Assembly: GCF_034313965.1 (NCBI RefSeq)
Contig: NZ_JAVIWQ010000002.1
Coordinates: 1,612,001 to 1,676,000 of the forward strand
Length of the DNA stretch: 64,000 nucleotides
DNA from: Herbaspirillum sp. RTI4
Lineage (GTDB): Bacteria; Pseudomonadota; Gammaproteobacteria; Burkholderiales; Burkholderiaceae_D
Reading direction: 5' to 3'
In this document: piece by piece, positions 1-8,664 of the stretch
Layout of the letters: every line of letters starts with the position of its first letter
Numbering within the stretch: the first letter of the stretch is position 1
The notes under the pieces: generated by a model
Told to the model about the DNA's origin: nothing
Seen by the model: only the letters and a program-made list of their open reading frames with translations
The model's database searches: none
Position numbers and translations under genes: made by a program

Positions 1-739
1 TCAGCAGGCGCTCTTTCTGGCTAGTGAAGATGTCGCGCAAAGGGGTTGCGGTGGTTTCTGCATTGGCAAATTCCGGTGATTCCTGAAGCTGTGTGCGGAT
101 GTAGTAGCCGACCGGGCCGATCAGCAAGCCGAAAAAGAACGGCAGACGCCATCCCCATGCTTCTATCTGCTCAGTAGTCAATTGCGACGACAACACAGCG
201 CCGAATGCCGCTGCCAGCAGGATACTTACGCCCTGGCTGGCCACTTGCCAGCTGGAGAAAAATCCGCGTCGATGCGGGGCATGTTCCACCAGAAACGCCG
301 TTGAGCTGCCGAATTCGCCGCCCGCCGAAAATCCCTGAATCAATCGTGCCAGCACAATCCCGGCCGGCGCCCACAGCCCAATCGAATTGTAGGTCGGCAT
401 GATTGCAATCAGCAGGGTGCCGACCATCATCAAGACGATAGACAGTGTTAACGCCGCTTTTCGGCCGACCCGGTCAGAGTAAGTGCCGATGATGATCGCG
501 CCGAGCGGGCGCATGAAAAAAGAAACGCCGAAAGTGGCAAAGGTAATCAGCAGGGAAACCGTCGCATTTTGCGTCGGAAAAAATAATTTAGCGATCGTGA
601 CCGCAAAGGCGCCGTAAATCAGTACATCAAACCATTCCAGCGCATTGCCAATCGAGGAGGAAATAACGGCGCGCCATATTTGCGGGTGAGGCTTGTATGC
701 GCTCGCGGCTGAAGCGGTGACGTCGATGCGATTATTCAT
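1..739 (-). CDS. MFS transporter, metabolite:H+ symporter (MHS) type, partial
   Basis: This is the N-terminal part of a major facilitator superfamily permease; the 3' end lies beyond the left edge. The protein starts MNNRIDVTASAASAYKPHP, followed by GNALEWFDVLIYG, which is typical of the MHS subfamily (citrate, proline/betaine, shikimate or ketoglutarate importers). The loop 2-3 signature is GTYSDRVGRK, and a later RLIQGFSAGGEFG is also characteristic of MHS proteins. At least five hydrophobic helices are visible. The start ATG (739-737) is the first in frame. The gene is divergent from the LysR regulator at 914, which may control it. The substrate cannot be read from the sequence; a small organic acid is my inference. 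Confidence 0.88.
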   Translation of the reverse strand, partial: MNNRIDVTASAASAYKPHPQIWRAVISSSIGNALEWFDVLIYGAFAVTIAKLFFPTQNATVSLLITFATFGVSFFMRPLGAIIIGTYSDRVGRKAALTLSIVLMMVGTLLIAIMPTYNSIGLWAPAGIVLARLIQGFSAGGEFGSSTAFLVEHAPHRRGFFSSWQVASQGVSILLAAAFGAVLSSQLTTEQIEAWGWRLPFFFGLLIGPVGYYIRTQLQESPEFANAETTATPLRDIFTSQKERLL

Positions 740-881
740 TCGTAAATTTCCCTTTTTTGTTTTTGATCAGGCTTGTTTTTGTCTATGCCTAAACTTTATT
801 TATATAGAAAAGAGGCTCTCTTCTCTGCTTTTTGTCTCTATGACGGAAAATATTAGTTCAGCATCGGCAAAAGATATAATA

Positions 882-912
882 AATAATATTCACATAATGT
901 ATCAATATTATT
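882..912. promoter_or_regulatory. Inverted repeat at the LysR start, candidate operator
   Basis: A perfect 9-bp inverted repeat (AATAATATT / AATATTATT, 13-nt spacer) ends one base before the LysR start codon, in the 174-bp AT-rich divergent region shared with the MFS gene. Long AT-rich dyads of this kind are common LysR-type binding sites. The position suggests autoregulation plus control of the transporter. Binding is inferred. Confidence 0.45.
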
Positions 913-913
913 T

Positions 914-1840
914 ATGCAATTAAGTTTCAAGCAAATCCATTACTTTCTGGCCGCCGCCGAAACCGGGCAGTTTTCCGCTGCGGCTTCCAAGGCGCATGTC
1001 ACGCAAACCGCGATTACCGCCTCCATCAAAGAGCTGGAGTCCGCGCTCGGGGTGCAGCTCTTCATTCGCCACCATGCTTCCGGGGTATCGCTGACCGTCG
1101 ATGGACAGAAGTTCCTGCATCATGCGCACAATATCGCCGCAGCGGTCAATTCCGCCATTCATGATCCCGGCCTCATGCGGCAAGATGTAACCGGCGCGTT
1201 TCGCATCGGCGCGACCCATTCCATGCTCTCTTATTACGCCGTACCCGCCATCGCGCAGTTTGCCAAGGCCTATCCCCAAATCAAGCTGGATGTGATTGAA
1301 CTGGAGCGTCCGGCTCTGGAGGCCGCGCTCTTGTCCGGCGAGATCGACATCGGGATTGCCTGGCTGGCCAATTTCGATGCGCCTGAAAAATTCGGCATGG
1401 TTCCTCTGACGCGTTCGCGTCGGCAATTGTGGCTGCCAGCGGCGCATCCGCTATTGAATAAGCGCAGCATCGCCTTGTCCGAAGTAGCCAACTTGCCTTA
1501 TATCCTCTACGACATGGACGAAACACCGAAGAACACCCTGTTGTTTTGGGAGAAAGCCGGATTGCAGCCCAACATTCGCTATCGGGTGACGTCCATCGAG
1601 GCTGTGCGCAGTCTTGTTGCGCAGGGACTGGGCGTCTCTATCGTGTCCGATGTTTGTTACCGTCCGTTTTCGCTGGACGGATTGCGTATCGAACATCGTC
1701 CCCTGCTCGATTCCATGGCTTTTATCGAAATCGGACTGGCCTGGGATGCGACGCAGGAATTATCCGGCGCGGTGGAGGCGTTCAAGCTCTTCATGGAACT
1801 CACCTTCGGGGGACCCGGCTCCGGCGTCAAAGTCATCTAG
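914..1840 (+). CDS. LysR-family transcriptional regulator
   Basis: The 308-aa protein has the standard LysR length. Residues 1-60 form the winged HTH (FKQIHYFLAAAETGQFSAA, then VTQTAITASIKELESALG). From about residue 90 the C-terminal half has the substrate-binding fold (FRIGATHSMLSYYAVPAIAQF, later SLVAQGLGVSIVSD). It is divergent from the MFS symporter at 739, an arrangement in which the regulator usually responds to the transported or catabolised compound. No Shine-Dalgarno sequence is visible; an inverted repeat abuts the start codon. The inducer is unknown. Confidence 0.9.
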   Translation: MQLSFKQIHYFLAAAETGQFSAAASKAHVTQTAITASIKELESALGVQLFIRHHASGVSLTVDGQKFLHHAHNIAAAVNSAIHDPGLMRQDVTGAFRIGATHSMLSYYAVPAIAQFAKAYPQIKLDVIELERPALEAALLSGEIDIGIAWLANFDAPEKFGMVPLTRSRRQLWLPAAHPLLNKRSIALSEVANLPYILYDMDETPKNTLLFWEKAGLQPNIRYRVTSIEAVRSLVAQGLGVSIVSDVCYRPFSLDGLRIEHRPLLDSMAFIEIGLAWDATQELSGAVEAFKLFMELTFGGPGSGVKVI

Positions 1841-1970
1841 AAACCGCTCACTAAGCGACTGCGCGATGCAATCTCGGGGCGGCAAGGATTCAAAATCGTC
1901 ACCGTACTCAGGCACGGCTGCGCTTCTTGCCCTGCGCTTGCGGCGCTTGCTACGCTTACTGAGCGGTTTC
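1840..1970. repeat. Long imperfect inverted repeat, 18-bp arms
   Basis: The arms at 1840-1857 and 1953-1970 are complementary at 17 of 18 positions and enclose about 95 bp of GC-rich sequence. The left arm begins at the last base of the LysR stop codon. The reverse complement shares CCTGAGTACGG with the element near 7.66 kb. It may be a member of a structured dispersed repeat family or a folded 3' RNA. The 1841-2006 gap contains nothing else I can name. Confidence 0.5.
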
Positions 1971-2006
1971 GTTGCGGTAATGGGGGGCGTGTTTTGCGAC
2001 GTTAAG

Positions 2007-2609
2007 TCAGGGCTTCACGTACCACCGTGGATGGTATTGGGCGACCAGTTCGCCGTTGGTGGCGAGGGCGTGGCAACCGTCCAGTTGGAACGGCTTTCGC
2101 GTCGGGTCCTGAACAGTGCGTCCCGACATGGTTTGCATGGCGACCGAGGCCATGCGTCCTATCATTTCGGAAATATGCGTGCAGCCGTTGATGCCGCGAA
2201 ATAATTCGCTGGCCCGGGCGTTGAAGCCGGGGCCGATCTGCAGGCCTTTGAGGGCGGCGTAGGCGGGGGCGATTTTGTCGCAGGTGCCGGGATAGGGGAC
2301 GGCATTGGATACGGCCTGCGCTTCCACAATCATGCGCTGGCTGTTGATGGTCATGTGCAAGTTCATGTCGTGAACGGCGGAGCCTGCAGGCCGAATGCTA
2401 TGAAACACGTCGTGATCGACTTGCTTGGTATCGTTGATATTTGCTTCGATATCCCACAGTCCGTCGCTGCGTTCATAGCCGTCTATGCGGATGATGCGGG
2501 TGTGAATCAGCTTGCGTTCACAGGCGGGTGTGGCTGCTCCGGCTTGGGCCAAATCCAGGGGAGGTGCGTTCTCTTGCAGGTCTGGCGCAGGCATCGTTAA
2601 TCCAATCAT
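2007..2609 (-). CDS. DUF2889 family protein
   Basis: A 200-aa cytoplasmic protein with the DUF2889 pattern: a conserved RIDGYERSDGLWDIEANINDTK near residues 40-62, HDMNLHMTINSQRMIVEAQAVSNAVPYPGTC in the middle, and a C-terminal Cys/His-containing stretch (GINGCTHISEMIG). The family is common in Burkholderiales and has no established function. There is no signal peptide or membrane segment. Two in-frame ATGs lie five codons apart (2609 and 2594), and neither has a strong ribosome site. It lies downstream of the acyl-CoA ligase but is separated from it by a terminator. Confidence 0.75.
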   Translation of the reverse strand: MIGLTMPAPDLQENAPPLDLAQAGAATPACERKLIHTRIIRIDGYERSDGLWDIEANINDTKQVDHDVFHSIRPAGSAVHDMNLHMTINSQRMIVEAQAVSNAVPYPGTCDKIAPAYAALKGLQIGPGFNARASELFRGINGCTHISEMIGRMASVAMQTMSGRTVQDPTRKPFQLDGCHALATNGELVAQYHPRWYVKP

Positions 2610-2704
2610 TAATCCGCAAGTCTATCTTTAATCGGTAAAGGCAGTAGGCGGGCAAGGATTCGGGCGCTCCTGCACTCCCGTTGAGGCGACTGGCCGTCCC
2701 AAGG

Positions 2705-2748
2705 AAAAAGCCGCGTATGGTCTGAAACAGCACCATGCCGCGGCTTTT
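2705..2748 (-). terminator. Rho-independent terminator after the acyl-CoA ligase
   Basis: AAAAAGCCGCG pairs with CGCGGCTTTTT around a second short stem (ATGGT/ACCAT). On the minus strand it is followed by T-rich sequence. It separates the acyl-CoA ligase from DUF2889. Confidence 0.75.
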
Positions 2749-2842
2749 TTTCTGCCAATCAATCTTTAGCGTGTGGGGGAATTCAATTCCTTGCGGGTGG
2801 CGTCCAGCAAGTCCTTAGCTATCCCGGCAGCGCTTTCTGCAT

Positions 2843-4477
2843 TCACACCTTCGGCCAGAGATGTTCGCGAAAGTCGGCGCGCAACGCGGTTTTCAATAAT
2901 TTTCCTGTGGCCGTGTGCGGTAATTGATCGACGAAGACCACATCGTCAGGGATAGACCATTTCGCCACTTTGCCTTCGAAATAGCTGAGCAGCTCGCGTC
3001 GTTCGACTTCCATGCCCGCCTTGCGCACCGCAACCAGCAAGGGCCGTTCCCCCCATTTTTCGTGATAGATGCCGACCGCCGCCGCTTCGCTGATGGCCGG
3101 ATGCGCGACGGCGACATTTTCCAGTTCGATCGAGCTGATCCATTCCCCGCCGGATTTAATAACATCCTTGGAGCGGTCGGTAATGTGCATGAAGCCGTCG
3201 GCGTCGAGGGTGGCCACGTCGCCGGTCGGAAACCAGCCATCGCGCAGGGCGTCGCGGTTTTCCGCGCCGAAATAGCCGCCGGCAATCCAGGCGCCGCGGA
3301 TCATCAGTTCGCCGAACGCCACGCCGTTTTTGGGCAGGGGAACGTGGTTTTCATCGACGATTTTCAATTCCACGCCGAACAAAGGACGGCCTTGTTTCGC
3401 CAGCAAGGCGTTGCTGGCCGCGACCGGCAGGCTGCCATGTTTGCTCTTGAGTTTGCTGACGGTGGAGAGCGGACTGGTTTCTGTCATGCCCCAGGCGTGG
3501 ATGGGCTCGACTCCCAGCGCCTGCATGGTCTGGATCAGCGAGGGCGGGCAGGCCGCGCCGCCGATCACCACCCGTTGCAGACTGCTTAAACGCACATTGT
3601 TATTTTGCAGATGGGCAATGAGTCCAAACCAGATGGTCGGCACTCCGGCGCTGATGGTCACTTGTTCCGCCTCACAGACGCGATGCAGGCTGGCACCGTC
3701 GAGATTGGAGCCGGGCAGTACCAGCTTGGCTCCCATGGCGGGCGCGCAATACGGCATGCCCCACGCCATCACATGGAACATAGGAGAAACCGGCATGACG
3801 GTATCACGCGCCGAAATATTGAAGGCATCCGGCAGCGCCGCTGTGATCGCATGCAGGACGCTGCTGCGGTGGCTGTACAGCACGCCCTTGGGATTGCCGG
3901 TGGTGCCGGAGGTGTAGCACAGACCGGACGCGGTGTTTTCATCAAGCGCGGGCCAGTCGTATTGGTCGGACTGGGACTCGATCAGTTGTTCGTAATTGAG
4001 GTAGCTCACTCCCGAGGCCGATGCAGCGGGCGTGGCTTCCGGCAGGGTGTCCGATAAAACAATCCACTCTTTGACGCCTTGGCACAAGGGAATCAGATCT
4101 TCGACCAGCTTCAGGAAGGAGGTGTCAAAAAAGATCAGCTGATCGTCGGCGTGATTGATGATGTAGGCGATTTGCGAGAGGAACAGGCGCGGGTTGATGG
4201 TATGGCAAACCGCGCCCGAGCCGGAGATGGCGTAATACAGTTCCAGATGCCGGTAGCCGTTCCAGGCCAGCGTACCGATGCGGTCGCCGGTCTTGCAGCC
4301 CTGCGCCGTCAGCGCGTTGGCCAGCATGCGGGAACGGCGGTGGGCATCGGCATAGGTGTATTCGTGGCGGGTGCCATCGCTGGCGTAGGAAACGATGGCG
4401 GTATCGCCGTGATTGGTATCGGCATGGCGGATGATTGAGGAAATCAGCAGCGGGTAATTCATCATCAGGCAAGTCAA
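2843..4477 (-). CDS. Fatty-acyl-CoA ligase (AMP-binding superfamily, AlkK/DmdB-like)
   Basis: This 544-aa ANL-superfamily enzyme should adenylate a carboxylic acid and transfer it to CoA. The phosphate-binding loop [12 protein letters not shown] is at residues 188-199, followed by PMFHVMAWG, the AMP motif [10 protein letters not shown], the hinge region [19 protein letters not shown], and the C-terminal lysine motif [12 protein letters not shown]. The closest match from memory is the medium-chain acyl-CoA or methylmercaptopropionyl-CoA ligase group; the exact substrate is not readable. I keep the TTG start at 4477 because an AAGGAG motif sits about six bases upstream, whereas the in-frame ATGs a few codons later are too far from it. 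Confidence 0.9.
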   Translation of the reverse strand: MTCLMMNYPLLISSIIRHADTNHGDTAIVSYASDGTRHEYTYADAHRRSRMLANALTAQGCKTGDRIGTLAWNGYRHLELYYAISGSGAVCHTINPRLFLSQIAYIINHADDQLIFFDTSFLKLVEDLIPLCQGVKEWIVLSDTLPEATPAASASGVSYLNYEQLIESQSDQYDWPALDENTASGLCYTSGTTGNPKGVLYSHRSSVLHAITAALPDAFNISARDTVMPVSPMFHVMAWGMPYCAPAMGAKLVLPGSNLDGASLHRVCEAEQVTISAGVPTIWFGLIAHLQNNNVRLSSLQRVVIGGAACPPSLIQTMQALGVEPIHAWGMTETSPLSTVSKLKSKHGSLPVAASNALLAKQGRPLFGVELKIVDENHVPLPKNGVAFGELMIRGAWIAGGYFGAENRDALRDGWFPTGDVATLDADGFMHITDRSKDVIKSGGEWISSIELENVAVAHPAISEAAAVGIYHEKWGERPLLVAVRKAGMEVERRELLSYFEGKVAKWSIPDDVVFVDQLPHTATGKLLKTALRADFREHLWPKV

Positions 4478-4810
4478 GGAGGTCTCCTTTGTTTTTAATT
4501 ATGAGGACTACGCACATGGACGCCGGCGTTGTGTGTAAATCCCGGTTATGTTGGTGCTAAGGCGTATTGAATATAGTCGGATATGCGGTACTTGTCAGGC
4601 TGTTTCGATTCGTCGGGCGTGGTATGGTCTTTTGATCTTTCCTGCCGGAATCTGCCTGGTATCTGATTGCCATTTTTCATTTGCCATTTTCGTTGAAAAC
4701 AATACATTTTGAAGCTCTACATTTAACCGGTACTTGCTTTGTCAGCCATTACGCCTGATGGTGAATCCCATCGGTGCAGGCTGGAAGTCAGTGCCCTTTC
4801 AAGGATAGTG
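4478..4810. other. 333-bp divergent intergenic region
   Basis: This region carries the promoters of the acyl-CoA ligase (minus) and the aminotransferase (plus). The last 70 bases before the aminotransferase ATG (about 4742-4795) can fold: CAGCC pairs with GGCTG around CCTGATGG/CCATC. I could not match this to any known riboswitch and found no aromatic-rich leader peptide. Confidence 0.4.
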
Positions 4811-6001
4811 ATGTTTGCCCATTTACCCCCCTACGCTGGTGACCCGATTCTGGGCTTGATGGATGTCTACCGGCGCGATCCACGGCCTGAAAAAGCCAAT
4901 CTCGGCATCGGTATTTATACCGACGAAAACGGCGTCGTTCCTATTTTGCCCTCGGTGCTGGCGGTCAGTGCCGAGCTGCAAGCAGCCGCTGCACCCTATA
5001 CCTACCTGCCGATGGAGGGGCTGGCCAGCTACCGGCAGGCGGTGGCCGAGTTGATTTTTGGCGATGCGCTGCCGGATGAAGCGCATCTGGCCGTGGTGCA
5101 AACGCCGGGCGGTTCCGGGGCGCTCAAAGTAGGGGCCGATTTCCTGCATCGTTTCTTCCCGACCATGCCGGTCTGGATTCCCGATCCCACCTGGGACAAT
5201 CACATCGGCATTTTCGAAGGCGCTGGTGTGGAGGTGCAGCGCTATCCTTATTACGATGCCGCCACCGGCGCGCTGGCTTTTGACAAGATGCTGGACTGCT
5301 TCGACCGGCTGGCTCCCGGCACGCTCGTCCTGCTCCATCCTTGCTGCCATAACCCCACCGGCATCGATCCCGATCGGGCGCAATGGACGCAGATCATCGA
5401 CCTGCTCGAACGGCGTCGCTTGCTGCCGTTTTTCGATCTGGCCTATCAGGGTTTTGCTGAGAATCTGGAGCAGGATGTCTGGCCGGTGAGGGAATGCGTA
5501 CGGCGCGGCATGAATTTCTTGCTGGCCAATTCGTTTTCCAAGATTTTCTCGCTGTATGGCGAACGCTGCGGCGCGCTCAGTGTGTTTTGCCCCGCCGACG
5601 GACAAGCGACGAATGTACTGGGACAACTGAAGCAGTCTATCCGCCGCAATTATTCCAGTCCCCCTATGCATGGGGCAATGATCGTCAGCCATATCCTGCA
5701 CCATCCCGAGCTGCGGCGGCAGTGGGAGGGCGAAGTTGCGCACATGCGCGAGCGCATCCGACACATGCGTGTGGCCTTGCATGCCGGTTTGTCGGCAGCC
5801 TTGCCGGATCGCGATGTCGGCTTTCTGCTCCGGCAAAACGGCATGTTCGGCTATACCGGCTTGTCTGAGCAGCAGGTCGAGCGCTTGCGTGAGCGGCATG
5901 CGGTGTATGCGATAGCGACGGGCAGAATTTGTCTGGCGGGCGTCAATCAGGGCAATCTGGCGCACGTCTGCGCGGCGCTGGCCGAGGTGATGCATGCCTG
6001 A
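4811..6001 (+). CDS. tyrB: Aromatic amino acid aminotransferase (class I, AspC/TyrB family)
   Basis: A PLP enzyme of 396 aa that transfers amino groups between aromatic amino acids or aspartate and 2-oxo acids; it catalyses the last step of Tyr and Phe synthesis. Seen: NLGIGIYTDENG near the start, PTWDNH, LLHPCCHNPTG, FFDLAYQGF, and the Schiff-base lysine in NSFSKIFSLYGERCG. I choose the ATG at 4811 (MFAHLPPYAGDPILGLM) because AAGGA lies five bases upstream and the family starts here; an upstream TTG at 4739 would add 24 atypical residues. It overlaps the next gene by 8 bases. Aspartate versus aromatic preference cannot be fixed by eye. Confidence 0.9.
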   Translation: MFAHLPPYAGDPILGLMDVYRRDPRPEKANLGIGIYTDENGVVPILPSVLAVSAELQAAAAPYTYLPMEGLASYRQAVAELIFGDALPDEAHLAVVQTPGGSGALKVGADFLHRFFPTMPVWIPDPTWDNHIGIFEGAGVEVQRYPYYDAATGALAFDKMLDCFDRLAPGTLVLLHPCCHNPTGIDPDRAQWTQIIDLLERRRLLPFFDLAYQGFAENLEQDVWPVRECVRRGMNFLLANSFSKIFSLYGERCGALSVFCPADGQATNVLGQLKQSIRRNYSSPPMHGAMIVSHILHHPELRRQWEGEVAHMRERIRHMRVALHAGLSAALPDRDVGFLLRQNGMFGYTGLSEQQVERLRERHAVYAIATGRICLAGVNQGNLAHVCAALAEVMHA

Positions 6002-6626
6002 TGTCCATCAGGTATCGGCAGGATCGGCAGCGGCGGCAAAGCACGCCCTTTACGAAGATGTGTTCGCTATGCTGACCGGCACCCTGTTCATTTCTCTGGG
6101 GGTGCACATGTACAGCACCGTCGGTCTGCTGACGGGCGGTACTGCCGGGCTGGCGTTTCTGGTGCATTACCTCAGCGGCATCGGCTTTGGTCCGGTATTT
6201 TTCCTGGTGAATGTGCCGTTCTTTTACTTTTCACTGCGCAGCATGGGCTGGCGCTTCACAGGCAAAACGATCGCTTCGGTGATGCTGGTGTCCGGGTGGT
6301 CGATGCTGCATCCGCATTTCATCCGCTACGACATGCTTAATCTGTTTTATTGCGCGATTCTGGGCGGCTTGCTGATGGGCGCGGGCTTTGTGGTGTTGTT
6401 CCGCCATAGCGCCAGTCTGGGTGGCGTCAATGTGGCGGCGCTATTTTTACAGGAGCGTTACGGGATGAGCGCAGGCAAGCTGCAAATGGGCGTCGATCTG
6501 GCGATTGTTCTGGCCTCGCTGTTCGTGGTCAAACCTTCGGTGCTGCTGGCTTCAGTGCTGGGGGCGATTGCCCTCAATCTGGTCATCCTGCTCAACCATC
6601 GTCCCGGTCGCTACGCCGGGATGTGA
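5994..6626 (+). CDS. YitT/DUF161-like integral membrane protein
   Basis: A 210-aa protein with five or six hydrophobic helices (for example MLTGTLFISLGVHMYSTVG, FGPVFFLVNVPFFYFSL, FYCAILGGLLMGAGFVVLF). The first half resembles the YitT_membrane family (GLLTGGTAGLAFLVHYLSGIGFG and a later SLGGVNVAALFLQ). The C-terminal cytoplasmic domain of longer YitT proteins is absent, as in the proteobacterial versions. Function is unknown. The start codon overlaps the end of tyrB, so the two are translationally coupled and probably cotranscribed. Confidence 0.8.
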   Translation: MPDVHQVSAGSAAAAKHALYEDVFAMLTGTLFISLGVHMYSTVGLLTGGTAGLAFLVHYLSGIGFGPVFFLVNVPFFYFSLRSMGWRFTGKTIASVMLVSGWSMLHPHFIRYDMLNLFYCAILGGLLMGAGFVVLFRHSASLGGVNVAALFLQERYGMSAGKLQMGVDLAIVLASLFVVKPSVLLASVLGAIALNLVILLNHRPGRYAGM

Positions 6627-6691
6627 ATGAGGGAACGATGCGCGGAGGACTGCATTTTCGTCGCCGGATACGTTTCTTAATCAGAACTTAC

Positions 6692-6734
6692 GCAAAAGGC
6701 CGCTGGCGTTGTCGCATCGCCAGCGGCCTTTTGC
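6692..6734. terminator. Bidirectional terminator
   Basis: A perfect 17-bp inverted repeat (6692-6708 and 6718-6734) with a 9-nt loop and A/T tracts on both sides. It lies between the converging YitT-like gene and the low-complexity gene and serves both. Confidence 0.85.
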
Positions 6735-6740
6735 AGATGC

Positions 6741-7511
6741 TTACGCGGAGGTATTGATGACGTTACCGCTGGTGCGCGTGCCTTCCATGTCGCTCGACAT
6801 CGTTTGCAGGAATTTGCTCAGCGTCACGCTGCTGCCGGAATTACCCATCGCGCTCATCAGGTTCTGAAAGCTGCTCTGCAAATTGGCGTCTGCGGTGCTG
6901 GTGGTGTTTGTCCCCGTCGTCGTGGAGCCGCTGGCGCTCGAACTGCTGCTGCTGGCAGAAGACAATTCCTGAATCAGACTTTGCAAATCGGCTTCCATGC
7001 GGCCACCGCGGTGCGCGCGCGGCGTCGGCGTTGCACTGAGCGAGAGGGCGGCGCTGGAGGCGGTGGTGCTGGCTGTACTTGCTGTGCTTGCCGCACTGGT
7101 CGTACCAGAGGCCGCGCTCACACTGCTGGTGCTGCCATCGTGGCCGCCGTCGCTGTCAGTGCCTGATTGCGAACCGCTCGGGTTGGTCTGTGCATGCAGG
7201 GCGGCCATCAGCGTTTGCATGAATGCCGACAATGCCTGAGCGACATTGGTCGAATTCGTTGCAGAAGTGGATGCACTGCCAGAGGTGGACGAGGTGGAAG
7301 CCGAGGTCGAGCTGGCTGCAGTAGCGGCTAATTGTTCCAGTGCTTTGGTGATCGCGCCCATCAGACCGCCGCCACCGCCAGGAGGAGGTGGTGGTGGGCC
7401 GCCTCCGTTCATGCGCAGACCGGCAGACGAAGAAGTGCTTTGTGAAATCCCTGCCAGTTGCGCGAGTTGGGACAGGGACATACTGCTGCCTGAGACGCTG
7501 CTGATGGACAT
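6741..7511 (-). CDS. Ser/Thr/Ala-rich low-complexity protein of unknown function
   Basis: I do not recognise this 256-aa protein. It starts at 7511 with AGGAG eight bases upstream; a longer in-frame extension to 7580 is less likely. It has no signal peptide. A GGGPPPPPPGGGGG stretch lies near residues 36-49, and more than half of the rest is Ser, Thr, Ala or Gly. Short amphipathic modules interrupt the linkers (ITKALEQLAA, ALSAFMQTLMAAL, LQSLIQELSSA, LQSSFQNLMSAMG, LSKFLQTMSSDMEG). This module-and-linker style resembles EF-hand proteins of related bacteria, but no EF-hand loop is present. It could be exported by a leaderless route or be cytoplasmic. Confidence 0.6.
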   Translation of the reverse strand: MSISSVSGSSMSLSQLAQLAGISQSTSSSAGLRMNGGGPPPPPPGGGGGLMGAITKALEQLAATAASSTSASTSSTSGSASTSATNSTNVAQALSAFMQTLMAALHAQTNPSGSQSGTDSDGGHDGSTSSVSAASGTTSAASTASTASTTASSAALSLSATPTPRAHRGGRMEADLQSLIQELSSASSSSSSASGSTTTGTNTTSTADANLQSSFQNLMSAMGNSGSSVTLSKFLQTMSSDMEGTRTSGNVINTSA

Positions 7512-7966
7512 TGTTATTCTCCTGATCTGTGACGCGAAGTAATGAAATTTGCAATATTGTCTTTTTTGCAAGTTTTGCACAGATTTAATCGTTTATTTCG
7601 TGCTGGTATGTAAAGTTCGGTTAAGACGCCGTTGATTAAGTTGCTGCGCGGCATTCCCTGAGTACGGCGTAAGTACGGCAGCGCTTTTGCCTCTGGGTTT
7701 GCCCTGAGCTTGGGTCGCTGGCTATACGTCTTGCTATTCCCCTTACTTGGGGAATGCCGCTCACAAATGAAACGTCAATACGCCCCGGTCAGTGGTCTTG
7801 AGCGCAAGTCCTGATTTGTAAAGCCGAGTAAAGATAGTGCGCTGTGGCCGGGAAATCCTGAGCGGCTTGCTATGATCCGGCCTTTTGCATGGCAAGCTGC
7901 GGTGACGGATGGTGTCCCCATCACTGCGCTTCGATACCGCTCCTAACTCTCTTCAACGTTCCTCCT
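7512..7966. other. 455-bp intergenic region with a structured element
   Basis: It contains the upstream region of the low-complexity gene, the inverted repeat at about 7649-7760, and the response regulator promoter. I see no further ORF with convincing codon use; the 26-codon upstream extension of the regulator ORF looks like non-coding sequence. Confidence 0.4.
7649..7760. repeat. Structured inverted repeat, 11-bp arms
   Basis: GCGGCATTCCC near 7649-7659 is repeated inverted as GGGAATGCCGC near 7750-7760. The interior is rich in short palindromes and duplicated GTACGGC. It shares CCTGAGTACGG with the reverse complement of the element at 1840-1970. Confidence 0.45.
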
Positions 7967-8662
7967 ATGACCAAAGTTCTTCTGATAGATGATGATGTCG
8001 AGCTGACCGGCATGCTCAAGGAATATTTCGAGCAGGAAGGCTTCGAGGTGACGGCCGTGCATGATGGCGCGACCGGTGTGACGGAAGCGCTTTCCGGTCT
8101 GTATGCGATTGCGATTCTTGATGTGATGATGCCGCGTCTGAGTGGTGTCGAGGCGCTCGGGAAAATCCGGGCCGGCAGCAGTATGCCGGTGCTGATGTTG
8201 ACGGCAAGGGGCGATAACGCCGACCGCATTACCGGTCTGGAGTTGGGCGCAGACGATTACGTTGCCAAGCCATGCACGCCGCGCGAGTTGACTGCACGTC
8301 TGCGTGCCATCCTGCGACGCACCCTGCGCGATCCGGTTGTGCCGGAGGAGGAGGGGCTCAAGCCGGTGATCGTCGGTGCTTTGTCCATGTGGCCGGCGCA
8401 ACGTTATGCAGAGTGGGGAGGAAAACCGCTGGCGCTGACCAGCACCGAATTTAATCTGCTGGAAATCCTTGCGCGCAATGTCGGGCGTCCGGTGAGTAAA
8501 AGTATTTTGTCGGAAGAAGGCCTGGGCCGACCGCTGGCGCGCTTCGACCGCAATATCGACGTGCATCTGAGCAGTTTGCGGCAAAAACTGGGATTACTGG
8601 CCGATGGCCGTTCCTGCATCCAGACGGTTTATCGTCTCGGTTATCAATTTATTCGGGAGTAA
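7967..8662 (+). CDS. OmpR/PhoB-family response regulator (CpxR-like)
   Basis: A 231-aa two-component regulator. The receiver domain (residues 1-120) has acidic residues D8-D10, the phosphoacceptor D52 in ILDVMMP, a Thr in LMLTARG and the Lys in VAKPCTP. The C-terminal winged helix (about 130-230) ends in the usual LSSLRQKLG...IQTVYRLGYQF. I choose the ATG at 7967 (MTKVLLIDDD) because the receiver fold begins there. The sensor kinase follows after 2 bases. With the CpxA-like kinase, an envelope-stress role is likely but inferred. Confidence 0.93.
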   Translation: MTKVLLIDDDVELTGMLKEYFEQEGFEVTAVHDGATGVTEALSGLYAIAILDVMMPRLSGVEALGKIRAGSSMPVLMLTARGDNADRITGLELGADDYVAKPCTPRELTARLRAILRRTLRDPVVPEEEGLKPVIVGALSMWPAQRYAEWGGKPLALTSTEFNLLEILARNVGRPVSKSILSEEGLGRPLARFDRNIDVHLSSLRQKLGLLADGRSCIQTVYRLGYQFIRE

Positions 8663-8664
8663 GG

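Noticed and set aside
2761..2842. 26-codon minus-strand ORF after the acyl-CoA ligase stop
   Set aside because: It has a GTG start at the stop codon but no ribosome site or recognisable sequence; too weak to call.
4742..4800. Possible riboswitch before tyrB
   Set aside because: It folds weakly and matches no riboswitch consensus I know; no aromatic leader peptide was found.
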